Below are positions 21,815-32,905 of a stretch of DNA of 64,000 nt, piece after piece; positions within the stretch are counted from its first letter, which is position 1, and each line of letters starts with the position of its first letter. The position numbers and the translations under genes were made by a program. This DNA is from Theropithecus gelada (taxonomy: Eukaryota; Chordata; Mammalia; Primates; Cercopithecidae): the NCBI RefSeq assembly GCF_003255815.1, contig NC_037673.1, forward strand, positions 175,404,045 through 175,468,044. The letters run 5' to 3'. The notes below the pieces were generated by a model that saw only the letters and a list, made by a program, of their open reading frames with translations, was not told the DNA's origin and ran no database searches.

Positions 21815-23483
21815 GGGAGAGGACATCACCAAAGTGGCAGAATAGAGGACTTCAAAATTCTGCCCCTCCACAAAAATGGAAATAAGCTGGCAAATCTCAG
21901 AATCGACTTTTTTGGAACTCCAGAATTTAACCAGAAACCTACAACAACCAGGGAATGTTTAATGAAGAAAGAAGCTACTGAATTTTGGTGACAGTGGGTT
22001 ATGGTGTTTTAATTTACCTGCTTAACATTATCTTATTCTCCAACTCAGCAGTGGCCATGAAGATGGCAGACCACATTCCTGGTGTAGGTTGCTGGTACCA
22101 GCTTAAACATCCAAGGAGCTCAGTGACTCCAAGTTTGAAAACTCAAAAGAAAGAAATATGAACCTTATATCCAGAGAATTGTGGTTGTGAGTTTTAACCC
22201 ATCTGCTGGCTTGCCTTTGTTCCAGCGGTCCCGGAGCTTCCCCAGGACTGAAGTGGTTTCCCAGACAGTGCTTGGCAAAAACATTTAAAAGTAAACATAT
22301 TAGCTGCAGCCACCTAGGGCACAGGACAACAGTTGGGGCAAGATACACAATCAATAGATCTAAAGGCTGGGGAAGGAAAAGGCTAGGGAAGGAGATATTT
22401 GGGGAAATAAGGTTTTTGGAAAGCTCTTGTGCATACCAGAGGATCTAGGATTCTACCATGGTCATGTCTAGGGTGAGATGCGTGCTCAGAAAAGGCCTAA
22501 GAAGACTCAGAAATTTTCACCTCTGGCTGACAGTTAGGGTCTGCGCAAGTAGGAAGTGACGGCTAAGACAGAGTTGTAAACAGTCTGGCTCAGCATCAAA
22601 GATGTGCTCAAACACAGAACCAATCTACAAAGACTAGGAGAGTATTTCTTCCCACCCTAGGCTTTTAAGAAAGTCTCTGTCAAATCACTAGCTGACCACT
22701 AAGCTAACAAAACAGAGACTGTGGTGGCCATACATAATGAACAATGCAGACGTTACAAAACTAGTTTAGAAAACTAAACAAACAAGCAACAACAACACAT
22801 AAAAAACAACAAGCCCTTGGAAGTAGGGGCATCTGATTTCCAGAGTCTCCACATTCAAAATGTCCAGTTTCCAACAAAAAATACAAAGCATGCAAAATAA
22901 CAAGAAAGGATGGTCCACTCACAGGAAACAAAAAAGAGAGACCTTCCCTGAGGAAGCCGAGACACTTCACGTGCCTGACAAAGCCTTTAAATCAACTGTC
23001 TTAAATGTATTCAAAAAGCTAAAGGAAACCATGGACAAATAACATGAGTAAAGCAAGAACATAATATGTCATAAAATAGAGAATATCAATAAAGGAATAG
23101 AAATTGCAAAAAGGAACCACAAATAATTTTGGAGCTGAAAAGCATAATAACTGAAATAAAAATTTCAATAGATCAGTTCAATAGCAGATTTGAGCAGGCA
23201 AACAAAGAATCAGCAGACTTCAATTATCAGCAATTATCCAATCTAAGGAGTAGAAGGAAAAATAATGAGGAAAAAGGAACAGAACCTAAGAGATGAAGTA
23301 CACCAAAATACAAAAAAATAAGAATTCAAGAAAGAGAATAGAGAAACAAAGGGGCATAAAGAATGTCTGAAAAAACAGTGGCCCCAAATTCCCCAAATTT
23401 GATAAAATAACATGATTATACACATCCAAGGAGCTCAATGACTCCAAGTTTGAAAACTCAAAGAGTTACATCAAGATACGTCT

Positions 23484-23534
<51 letters not shown>

Positions 23535-26500
23535 TACGTTGTAATCAAATTGTCAAAGACAAAGACAAAAAGAGAGTCTTGAAGTCCACCAGAGAGGAGC
23601 AGCTTGCCATATACGATGGTTCTCAATGAGGTTAACAACTGATTTGTCATCAGCAACAATAAAGGCCAGAAACCAGTGGGATGACATATTTAAGGTGCTG
23701 AAAAAAATACTGTTCTGTCAGCTAAGAATTCCAACAAAACTATCCTTCAAAAAAACAAGAAAAATTAAGACATTTTCAGATAAACAAAAACTGAGAGAGT
23801 TTATTTTCTAGTTAACCTGCCTTCCAATAAGTGTTAAAGAAAGTCCTTCAGGTTGAAATAAAAGGACATAAGATAGTAACTCAAAGCCATATGATGAAGT
23901 GAAGAATACTAATAAAGGGAACAGCACAATCTTCGTTTGTAACTCCTCTCTTTTTTCCTATATGATTTAGTCTATAGATGCATAAAGCAATAATTATAAA
24001 TCTACATTAATAGACACACATGTATAAAATGTAATATGTAACAATATTATATAATAAGGCAGGGAAGACAGAGCTGTGTGGAGCAAAGCATTTTGTATAC
24101 TATTGACACGAAGTTAACATCAATTCAGATAAAATTGGTATGTGTTTAAGATAACAGCTGTAATTCCCAGGATAACCAATAAGACCATAACTTTTAAATA
24201 TGCAGCAAAAGAAATGAAAAAATGAATCAAGACAGTACACTAGAAAACAATGTACTAAACAAAAAAGAAGGAAATATTTGAGGAACTGAGGAAAAAAAAT
24301 ATGACATATACAAAACAAATAGCAGATGCCAGAATTCAGTCCATCCTTATCAGTAATCACTTTAAACACAGATGGATTAAATGCTGCAATTAAAATGCAG
24401 AGAATGGGAGAATCGATTTTAAAAAATCCCAAGATATAATCCAACTATATGCTGTCCACGGGAGACCAAATTTAGATCCAAAATACACAAATAGTTTGAA
24501 AATGAAAAGATGGAAAAAGAAATGCTACGCAAATAGTAACCAGAAGAGAGCTGGGATGGCCATACTAATGTCAGACAAAATAGACTTTAAGTCAAAAAAT
24601 TTTACAACGAAGAAGAGCATTATATATTGATGAAAGAGCCAATCCATCAAGAAGATACAACAATTATAAACATAAACACGCCTAACAAGAGTCCCAAAAT
24701 TTATGAAGCAAAAACTGACAGAACTGAAGACAGAAACAGACCGTTTTACAATAACAGTTGAAGACTTCGATATTCCACTTTCAAAAATGGACAAAACAAC
24801 CAGCACATGATCAGTAAGAAAACAGAGGACATGAACAACACCGTAAATCAACTAGACCTGACAGAAGTATATAGAGCATCCCACCCAACAGTGGCAGAAT
24901 ATATACAGAATATATATTCTTCTCGTGTATGATGATCATTCTCCAGGATAGATCACATGTTAGGTCACAAAACAAGTCTCAATAACCTTAAAGAGACTGA
25001 AACCATACGAAGCATCTTCTCCAACCACAATGGAATAAAACTAGAAATCAACGATAGAAGAAAAACTCTAAAAATTCACAAATATGTAGAAATTAAACAA
25101 TATGCTCTTAAAGAATCATTAGGTCAGATAACATGTTACAACATGAATTAGAATATAAAATAAATAATAAATCTTGAGACAAATGAAAAGAAAAACACAA
25201 CATACCCAAAACTTACAGGACATACAAAAGCAGTGCCCAGAGGAATATTTATAGCTGCAAATTCCTACATTAAAAATAATAAAGATCTCAAATCAATAAC
25301 CTAACTTTACACATTAAGGAACCAGAAGAAGAAAAGCAACAGAAACTCAAAGCCAGCAGAGAAAAGGAAATAATAAAGATTATAGTGAAGGCAGACAAAA
25401 TAGAGAATTGAAAAACAATAAGGAGACTCAATGAAACCAAAAGTTGGTTCTTTGAAAGGTCAACAAAATTGACAAACATTTAGCCAAACTGACCAAGGTA
25501 AAAAGAGAGAAGGCTCCAACTACTAAAATCAGAAGCAAAAGTGGGGCGTTACCACTGACCTTATAGAAATAAAAATGATTATAAGAGAATACTATGTACA
25601 GTTGTATACCAACAAATTAAATAACCTAGAAGAAATGAACAACTTCCTAGCAACACACGAACTACCAAAATTGACTCAAGGAGAAACAGAAAATTTGTAC
25701 AGATCTATGACAAGTAAAGAGATTGACTCAGTAATCAAAAACTCCTAATAAAGAAAAACCTAGGACCAGATGGCTTTCCTGGGAATTCTACTTATCACTT
25801 AAAGAATTAATATCAATCTTTCTATGAGGCCAGCATTACTCTGATAGTGAAGCCAGACAAAAACATCATAAGAAAACTACAGACTAATGTCTCTTATAAA
25901 TATAGGTGCAAAAGTCCTCAATGGTATTGTAGCAAACCAAGTTCAGCAGCATATTAAAAGGATTATATACAATAACCAAGTGGGATTTACCCGTGGAATG
26001 CAAGAGTGGTTCAACACACAAAAATCAATCAATGCAGTACACCACATTTAGAAAATGGAGGAAAATAAACCACACTGTCATCTTGGTTAATGCAGAAAAA
26101 GCATTAGACAGAACTCAGCACCCTTTATGATTAAAAAGTACTGAAGAAACTAGGACTAGAAGGGAAATTCCTCAGCATGATAAAGGGCATTTACGAAAAG
26201 CCAGAAGTACACATCACAGTAAATTGTAAGATTGGAAGTCTCTGCTCTCACCACTTGTATTCAACATAGTACTGGACACTCTAGTCAGAGCAATTCGGCA
26301 AGAAAATAAATAAAAAGCATCCAAATTGCAAAGGAAGAGGTAACACTTCTTGAGGGAAAACGGGGAATGATGGCTCTTGGGTATAGGGTTTCTTTTGGGA
26401 GCAATGAAAATGATCTAAAGTTGATTGTGGTGATGGTTGCACAACTCAGTGAATATAGTAAAAATTACAGAATTGTGCCCTTTCAATGCTGAACTATAGC

Positions 26501-26545
26501 ATATGTGAATTACATCTCAACAAACCCACCATAAAGAAAAAATAA
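21815..26545 (+). mobile_element. L1M element: 5' UTR, ORF1, first part of ORF2 and 3' UTR
   Basis: It opens with an L1M 5' UTR (aagtggcagaatagaggact). The ORF1 C-terminus appears at 23626-23811 (translation includes IFKVLKKI and FSDKQKLREF). The ORF2 endonuclease region follows (24957-25151 translates with LGHKTSLNNL and NHNGIKLEIN), then the first part of the reverse transcriptase region to about 26340 (accaagtgggatttacccgt). The rest of ORF2 is missing, and the sequence jumps to the 3' UTR (gggtatagggtttcttttgg to 26545). There are many stops and frameshifts; it is a fossil. Confidence 0.85.
23485..23532 (+). mobile_element. Poly-A-only retroposed insertion inside the L1M
   Basis: The three bases ctc (23482-23484) and 46-48 adenines are flanked by aagatacgt at 23473-23481 and again at 23531-23539. 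Removing the insert restores continuous L1 text. This is what a target-primed insertion truncated almost to its tail would look like; 'ctc' plus A matches the end of an Alu. Confidence 0.75.
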
Positions 26546-27044
26546 AACAATGATCTACGCCTTGACCTCATTGTTCTCAGAGCCATTTCCAGCCCAGCCC
26601 AGGCCCCAGGCAACCTCTGTGGATGACACAGCATTACCTGCTTTCTGGCTGTCCAGTGCTGTGCAGTGCCAGGCCCTGGGAGGCCACTCTGTTGGTCGTG
26701 TGGTCACCAGGAAGGGGAGTAAGTACTCGGGTGACAAACCCTGTACAGCTGATCCTAACTCTGACCCCGGCTGATGGGAGGCCAATGTCACCCTCTAACG
26801 CCCTCCCACAGCAGCCTCCGCTTGTCTTCTGACAGTGGCACTGTCCGCCCACAGGCATCACCCATGCTGCCTGCACATTGCTTCCACCAGTGGAGCCCCA
26901 GATGACACACCGGACAGGAGAGAAGTCCAGAGAGCCTGCTCACTCTAGGGAAGGAGCAAAGACCTCATCAGCTTGTCCTGCCTCTGCAAAGGCAAAGCCT
27001 CATGCATTTGCTCACTCCTCCCTCCCGGGGCTCAGCCAGCACCT
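26546..27044. other. Single-copy intron, nothing recognised
   Basis: No repeat or exon recognised. Confidence 0.45.
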
Positions 27045-27215
27045 GAGGCTCGTATAGTGGAAAGAGCCCAATTCTGCATCAGGCAGGCCTGGGTTCAAAT
27101 CCCAGCTCCTCCACCTTCTAATTGTGCCATCTCCGAGCTTTCCATCTCTTACCCAGAAACAGAGTTCTCGCCACCCATGCCCTTGTGAGATAGCGTAAGT
27201 GAAAATGACATCCAC
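27045..27215 (+). mobile_element. MIR SINE, sense
   Basis: 'cgtatagtggaaagagccca', 'gcctgggttcaaatcccagc' (the tRNA-derived head with a B-box) and the following MIR core are clear. Confidence 0.8.
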
Positions 27216-27559
27216 ACGGTCCTGGAAACAGAGCTGCTAGAAGCCGCCACAGCCAGGCAGGGTTTGAACTTGTTGTCTCCAAAGTCTCAGGAATTGTATT
27301 TCTGCCCGATGGTGACCTACTTCAAGCAAGGACCCAATGTAGAAATTACTCCGCCACCAAAAAAGCAGGACTCACACCCCTCCATCACCTCCCCAATTTA
27401 TGGATTAAGCAATGAGGCCAGTGCCTGAGGAGTCTGCAGATAAAGGTCAGAAGCCAGCAGCCCCCACCCCACAGAGACAGGTCCCTGCTAACTAGACACA
27501 AGTGTGGCCTTCTGGGGTGTCTCTGTGTGTTGTGTGTGTGGTGAGCTAGCCCCGGCCCT

Positions 27560-27725
27560 CCAGGAGGGACACTATGTGCAGGATGTTTTGGAAAACAGTC
27601 TGGTGTTTCCTCAAAAGGTGAAACACTGTGTTATCATGTGAGCCAGCAATTCTCCTCCTAGGCGTATACCCAAGAGTAATGAACATATATGTGCACACAC
27701 AGACTTGTACACAAATGGCCATCAA
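27560..27725 (+). mobile_element. L1 ORF2 3' fragment
   Basis: 'ttttggaaaacagtctggtg', 'gtgagccagcaattctcctc' and 'ggcgtatacccaagagtaat' match the end of old L1 ORF2. Confidence 0.7.
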
Positions 27726-27980
27726 GAAAAAGCTGGCCAAAGAGAAGATGGCCCAGAGAGGAGGTGCTGTGTGCAGAAGCAGCTCTGGGAGGAAAGAGGA
27801 GCACAGGCCAAATTCAGACTACTGACACTTTTTTTTTTTTTTTTTTTAATGCAGAGATTGCCTGCAGAATTACGTATTTTTGACTTACCTTGAAAAACTG
27901 AAGATCTGGCAACACTGACTCTGAATCTGCCTAACAACAATGATTATCAGAACTCAGAGGTTTTCTGTCTCACTGATTTC
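27726..27980. other. Short intron stretch with T19 tract and an old repeat motif
   Basis: A T run lies at 27829-27847. The segment 27872-27917 (containing ccttgaaaaactgaagatct and 'ggcaacactg') resembles three other places in the window (35530, 45079, 51402) and looks like an ancient mammalian repeat I cannot name. Confidence 0.4.
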
Positions 27981-28286
27981 TTTTTTTCTTTTTTCTTTTT
28001 CTTGAGATAGGGTCTGACTTTGTCACCTAGGCTGGAGTGCAGTGGCGCACTCTCAGCTCACCGCAACCTCCACCTCCCAGGCTCAAGCAACTCTCTTGCC
28101 TCAGCCTCCCAAGTAGCTGAGACCACAAGTGCATGCCACCATGCGCAGCTGATTTTTGGATTTTTTAGTAAAGATGGGGTTTCACCATTTTGCCCAGGCT
28201 GGTCTCGAACCCCTGAGCTCAGGTGATCCATCCTCCTCAGACTCCCAAAGTGCTGGGATTATAGGCTTGAGCCGCTGCACCTGGCC
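27981..28286 (-). mobile_element. Alu, antisense, with target-site duplication
   Basis: Starts with a T-rich tail and runs to the Alu head (gcacctggcc). Flanks tgtctcactgatttct (27966-27981) and tgtctcattgatttct (28288-28303) form the duplication, one difference. Confidence 0.95.
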
Positions 28287-29333
28287 TTGTCTCATTGATT
28301 TCTGATCTTATTTTGTATTATCTTTATCCTTCTATTTTCAGTGGGTCAATGTTGCCTTTTTCTAACTTCTTACACTGGAAATTTATCTCTTTAATTTTTA
28401 GAACTTTTTCTTTTCTAATGTAAATTTCCATCCACGTTTTGATATTTAGTGCTTTTATTATCATTCAGTTGTATTTTCGAAGTTCCATTATTATTTCTTC
28501 TTTGACCCATGAATTATTTAAAAGTATTTTTTAAAATTTCCAAATAATGGGGATTTTTGCTTTGGGGGCTATTAAGTTCTTTCTCGCAGGCATGATGGCA
28601 GGGAGCGAGACCTGCTGACACTATTCTCTTAGTTTTTGTGAGATTTGCACTTAATTGACCAATTGCTGTAAGTGTTTCCTATGCGCTTGAGAACAAAAAA
28701 TAACCTCTACTTGTCAGATGCAAAATTCATCAATGTCAAGCTTATTATTTGTGTTATTTAGAACTTCCTTATCTGTGCTGGGTTTTTTGTCTACTTGATC
28801 CAACGTCAATTGGAAAAAATGGTTGGAATCTCTCAAAAATGATGATAAATTTGTCATTTTCTCTATTTCTAACAAAGTTTACGTCAAATACGTTGAGGTT
28901 ATTTTATTAAGTGACTCTACCTTTAGAACTGCTCTATCATCTTGGGGAAATGAACCTTTTCTCATTAAACGGTGACCTGTCTTTCCCCAGCAGCGTCTCC
29001 TGTCTTGAAGTCTACTGAGTCTGAGACTGATACGGCAATGTCGGCTTGCCTTTGGCAGCCTGATAGATCTGTTTCCATGCTTTCCCTTCAACCTTTTCTT
29101 GCCTTTACACTTTACTCTGGTGATAGCATCAAGCTGGATTTCTAATTTGGGGTTTGTGTTGTTTGTCAGATATGACAGCCTCTGTCTTTGAATTCGTGAA
29201 TTTAATCTGTTTACCTGGATTATTGATAAATCTGGGCTTGTTTCTCCCATCTTACTCTATTATCTCAATTTGTCTTGGTTTCTCTGTCCCTTTTTTCTCC
29301 TTTATAATTTTTCTTATAAAAAAATGACATCCT
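28287..29333 (-). mobile_element. L1M ORF2 remnant, antisense
   Basis: 'ttctttgacccatgaattat', 'aacggtgacctgtctttccc' and 'cttgaagtctactgagtctg' are reverse-complement old-L1 ORF2 text. The frame is broken throughout. Confidence 0.7.
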
Positions 29334-29630
29334 GGCCAGGTGCAGTGGCTCAGGCCTATAATCCCAGCACTTTGGGAGGCCAAGGGGGGCGGATCACTTG
29401 AGGCCAGGAGTTTGAGACCAGCCTGACCAACACAGCAAAACCCTGTCTCTACTAAAAATACAAAAAAATTAGGGGGGTATGGTGGTGTGTCCCTGTAATC
29501 CCAGCTGCTCAGGAGGCTGAGGCAGGAGAATCACTTGAACCCGAGAGGCAGAGGCTGCAGTGAGACAAGATTGAGCCACTGCACTCCAGCCTAGGTGACA
29601 AAGCGAGACTCCATCTAAAAAAAAAAAAAA
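29334..29630 (+). mobile_element. Alu, sense, with target-site duplication
   Basis: Full-length Alu from ggccaggtgcagtggctcag to an A14 tail. The duplication gacatcct stands at 29326-29333 and 29631-29638. Confidence 0.95.
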
Positions 29631-29812
29631 GACATCCTTTTTTCTCTATTTTGTCCTGCTGTGCTGGCTTCCCCAGCCTGGCTGCAACCCTGGGGTTACG
29701 CATGCCCCTGCAGCAGTGAGTTCAGACCCTTCTCACTGTTTGGCCTGAGGCACCCTCTTCCTGCCCCTTCTCCTGAGAGGTGACACACCGTGTCCACACC
29801 AACTCCAAATCT

Positions 29813-30100
29813 GATCACCCGCTCCTGTCCAGTCCCTGCACCAGGGGCTCATGGGCCTTTCTCTCTGGGGTGGGGCTGGGAGCAGTGGTTCCTGTTGCTG
29901 CCTCCTACGCTGACTCCACATTTCCCAGTTCTGAGGTGATCGGAGCCCCTCTGATGTGCCATCCCAGGGTGGGGTGGGAAGGCAAAGGTCACTTCAGTGT
30001 CCACATGGATCTCGCTACAGGAACCAGGAGGGGCCCCCTTAGGAAGAGGCATTCTGGACTGTTTTAACCACAGTCCCCACTTCTCCCTCCTGTCTCACAG
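29813..30100 (+). repeat. Inverted repeat, arm 1 (288 bases)
   Basis: This arm is the reverse complement of 30327-30614 with 9 mismatches and no gaps (about 97 percent identity), counted by eye. It starts gatcacccgctcctgtcc and ends ctccctcctgtctcacag. The content resembles no transposon I know, and the short frames in it are not recognisable proteins. The spacer between the arms is 226 bases. Confidence 0.97.
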
Positions 30101-30239
30101 CCCCGAGCTTCATACACACACGCTGCTGCCTATTCTGGAGTTATCCAGTATTATTATTTTATATTCATGTCACTGGACATATGATGCTCCCATGACAAGG
30201 GGCTCTGGGAGCTTTTAGGCCACTCCTTAGAAGGACTCC

Positions 30240-30326
30240 AGCCAGACCCCAAAGGCCACATATTATCAATTGTGTTTATATGAAGTGTACAGACTAGGAA
30301 AATCCAAAGATACAGGGAGTAGATTA
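30240..30326 (+). mobile_element. L1M 3' UTR, left piece
   Basis: 'ccacatattatcaattgtgt', 'atatgaagtgtacagactag' and 'gggagtagatta' match the old-L1 3' UTR. The text continues at 30616 with 'gtggtcactatgggctgggg'. Confidence 0.65.
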
Positions 30327-30614
30327 CTGTGAGACAGGAGGGAGAAGTGGGGACTGTGGTTAAAACAGTCCAGAATGCCTCTTCCTAAGGGGGCCCCTCC
30401 TGGTTCCTGTAGCAAGATCCATGTGGACACTGAAGTGACCTTTGCCTTCCCACCCCGCCCTGGGATGGCACATCAGAGGGGCTCCGATCACCTTGGAACT
30501 GGGAAATGTGAAGTCAGTGCAGGAGGCAGCAGCAGGAACCACTGCTCCCAGCCCCACCCCAGAGAGAAAGGCCCATGAGCCCCTGGTGCAGGGACTGGAC
30601 AGGAGCCGGTGATC
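30327..30614 (-). repeat. Inverted repeat, arm 2, inserted in an L1 tail
   Basis: This is the inverted copy of arm 1, starting ctgtgagacaggagggag. Its limits coincide, to within a base, with the break between the two L1 3' UTR pieces. It is thus a later insertion and arm 1 is the probable template. No target-site duplication or terminal repeat is seen. Confidence 0.95.
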
Positions 30615-30615
30615 C

Positions 30616-30790
30616 GTGGTCACTATGGGCTGGGGATGGGAATGGGGAGTGACTGCTCTGGGTACAGGGTTCCCACCGGGGCGATGAAAACGTTCTGGAA
30701 CTAGATGGTGATGATGGCTGCACACCACTGCCAAAAACCACTGGATTACACACTTTCATACTCACATGAATTATAGTCCATCGATTTTTA
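30616..30790 (+). mobile_element. L1M 3' UTR, right piece
   Basis: 'aatggggagtgactgctctg', 'ggcgatgaaaacgttctgga' and 'caaaaaccactggattacac' are the terminal part of an old L1 3' UTR. Confidence 0.75.
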
Positions 30791-31356
30791 AAAAGTCAGA
30801 GGAAGCAACTCAAATGCTTATAGGAGGTCAGAAGAGGCCTAAATGGGTGACGTCAGCGGGGCGTGCAGATTAAGTCCATAAGAATTTTCTCTAAGCCACC
30901 AGGTCACACACACACTCCCTCTCACTGTCCCTGAAGCCCATAGCCCCCTCCTGTCAACTGTTGATGGCATCAAAGACGCACACAAATATATTTTGGCTGA
31001 AAGAAACACAACAGGGCACAATGAGGAAGGGCTGCCAAGCCTCAAGCTTCAGACCAGGGAGTCACTGGGCATGGGGGTGGGGGTCAGGAAGCTGTGGGAA
31101 TGGAACACATGCTCCCCCTACCCAGGAAGCAGCCCCTCAGTGCCCACCCACCAGAGCCACACAGGGGAGCAATGCAGGCCAGGTGCTGCCAGCGTCCTGA
31201 TGTCTCGTGGGAAGCTGGAAATCCCTCTGTGTGTATGAATCCTCTGAAATATTCGCTCGCTGTGTTCATTTTGGGTTTTGACATTGTGTGGGAAAAACAG
31301 AGCATATCAGAGTGTCCAACAAAGTCCATGGCTGGTGTTTCACCCACTCAGCTCTA
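30791..31356. other. Single-copy intron, nothing recognised
   Basis: No repeat or exon recognised. Confidence 0.45.
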
Positions 31357-31532
31357 GCAGGTCTCTGGCTGCACAGGGCGGGCTCTGATGAAGGAGTTCA
31401 GCAGGTCTCTGGCTGTACAGGGAGGGCTCTGATGAAGGAGCTCTGCAGGTCTCTGGCTGCACAGGGCGGGCTCTGATGAGGGAGCTCTGCAGGTCTCTGG
31501 CTGCACAGGGCGGGCTCTGATGAGGGAGCTCT
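31357..31532 (+). repeat. 44-base tandem repeat, four copies
   Basis: Units start at 31357, 31401, 31445 and 31489 and read gcaggtctctggctgcacag, 'ggcgggctctgatgagggag', 'ctct'. Copies 3 and 4 are identical; 1 and 2 differ at a few bases. Confidence 0.97.
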
Positions 31533-31964
31533 GCACTCCCATCTACAAGACTCCAGGATATCTGTCCCTGTGGGCTAGGCAGTATCGAAGACCCACCCCC
31601 AACCCTGGCTCTGGCATGTGCCTGCTTCCCATGCCTGACTTGGTGAGGCAGGTAAATTGGTTTCTCCAAGATCGCTCCAAGCTGAGCCCGGCAAACATCT
31701 GCTGGATAAATGCTGGGCAAGCAGCCGCCCCTGGGAAGCAGCTGGAGGTGCACAAGCCTTGGGAATTCTTTAAGGAAGCCTTTCTCTTTCCATGTCAGAC
31801 AGGCTTAGGACAATCAGAAGAGTAAAGGGGCAGCTGAAATGCCTGTGGGCTGTGCCCGCTGCGAGGGGCAGCAGAGGAAGTGCCAGGATGGGAGATGTTG
31901 CAGAGACCCTCTCCTGGTAGCTGTGGATGGAGGTGGGGCTTTCTGCTCTGATCACTACAATACG
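31533..31964. other. Single-copy intron, nothing recognised
   Basis: No repeat or exon recognised. Confidence 0.45.
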
Positions 31965-32165
31965 TCATGACTTACGATGCACCAGGCCCTGCACTGAGCC
32001 CTTTACAGGTGTAATGTGGCCTGATCCTCCCAACAACTTACCAGGGGAAAACATAGGATCCCTGCTTTTCAAATGAGGAAACTGAAGCACAGAGAAGTGG
32101 AGGGAGAAGCCAGGGTTTAAACTAGGTAGCAGGACCTCAAGGCCTGCATTTTGAGCCAGCACACC
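31965..32165 (-). mobile_element. MIR SINE, antisense
   Basis: 'ccaggccctgcactgagccc', 'caaatgaggaaactgaagca' and 'agccagggtttaaactaggt' are the reverse complement of MIR. Confidence 0.75.
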
Positions 32166-32324
32166 CTGCCCTGTCCAGGGTGCCAGAACAAAGCCACTCG
32201 GTCTATGAGGCCTGGCAAGTGTAGCCCCAGCTCTGACAAGCTTCTTGGAACTCACCCCAGCCAAGAAAACATCAGCTGCCCACACCTCGGGCCTCTCCAG
32301 CCTATTAGCAGCGTTTGTTATGGT

Positions 32325-32437
32325 TGATCTGGGAATCTGCCTTTTCCCCCAACCAGACTCTTCAGGGGCAGAGCCCAGATTGTACATATTCAGTGCCCAG
32401 CAGGGGGCTGGCCTGGGGTGCTTGCAGACACTGACTG
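32325..32437 (+). mobile_element. L2 3' end
   Basis: 'cttcaggggcagagcccaga' and 'cattcagtgcccagcagggg' (then 'gctggcctggggtgcttgca') follow the last part of L2. L2 normally ends in a TGAATGA-type tail, exactly where the microsatellite begins. Confidence 0.6.
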
Positions 32438-32905
32438 AATGGATGGATGGATGGATGAATAGATGGATTGGGTGGATGGGTGGATGAATGAGTGGATAGA
32501 TGAATGGATGATGAATGATGGATAGATGGATGATGGATGAATGAATGGATAAATGATTGGATGGATGGATGGGTGGATGGGGGATAGGTAGATGGATGAG
32601 TGAGTAGATGAATGGATGATCAATGATGGATGGACAGATGGGTGGATGAATGAGTGGGTAGATGAATGAATACATGATGGATTAATGAATGGATAAATGA
32701 TTGGATGGATGAATGGATGGATGGATGACAGATGGATAAATGGATGAATGGATGGATGGATGGATGGATGGATGGATGAATGAGTGGGTAGATGAATGAA
32801 TACATGATGGATGAATGAATGGAGAAATGATTGGATGGATGGATGGATGACAGATGGATAAATGGATGAATGATTGGATGGATGGATGAATGGATGAATG
32901 GGTAG
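32438..32905 (+). repeat. GGAT/GATG-type microsatellite with interruptions
   Basis: About 470 bases of ggatggatggatgaatga-type sequence with higher-order blocks: a segment with 'gagtgggtagatgaatgaat' then 'acatgatgga' occurs twice, near 32650 and 32780. Open frames here are repeat artefacts. Confidence 0.97.
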
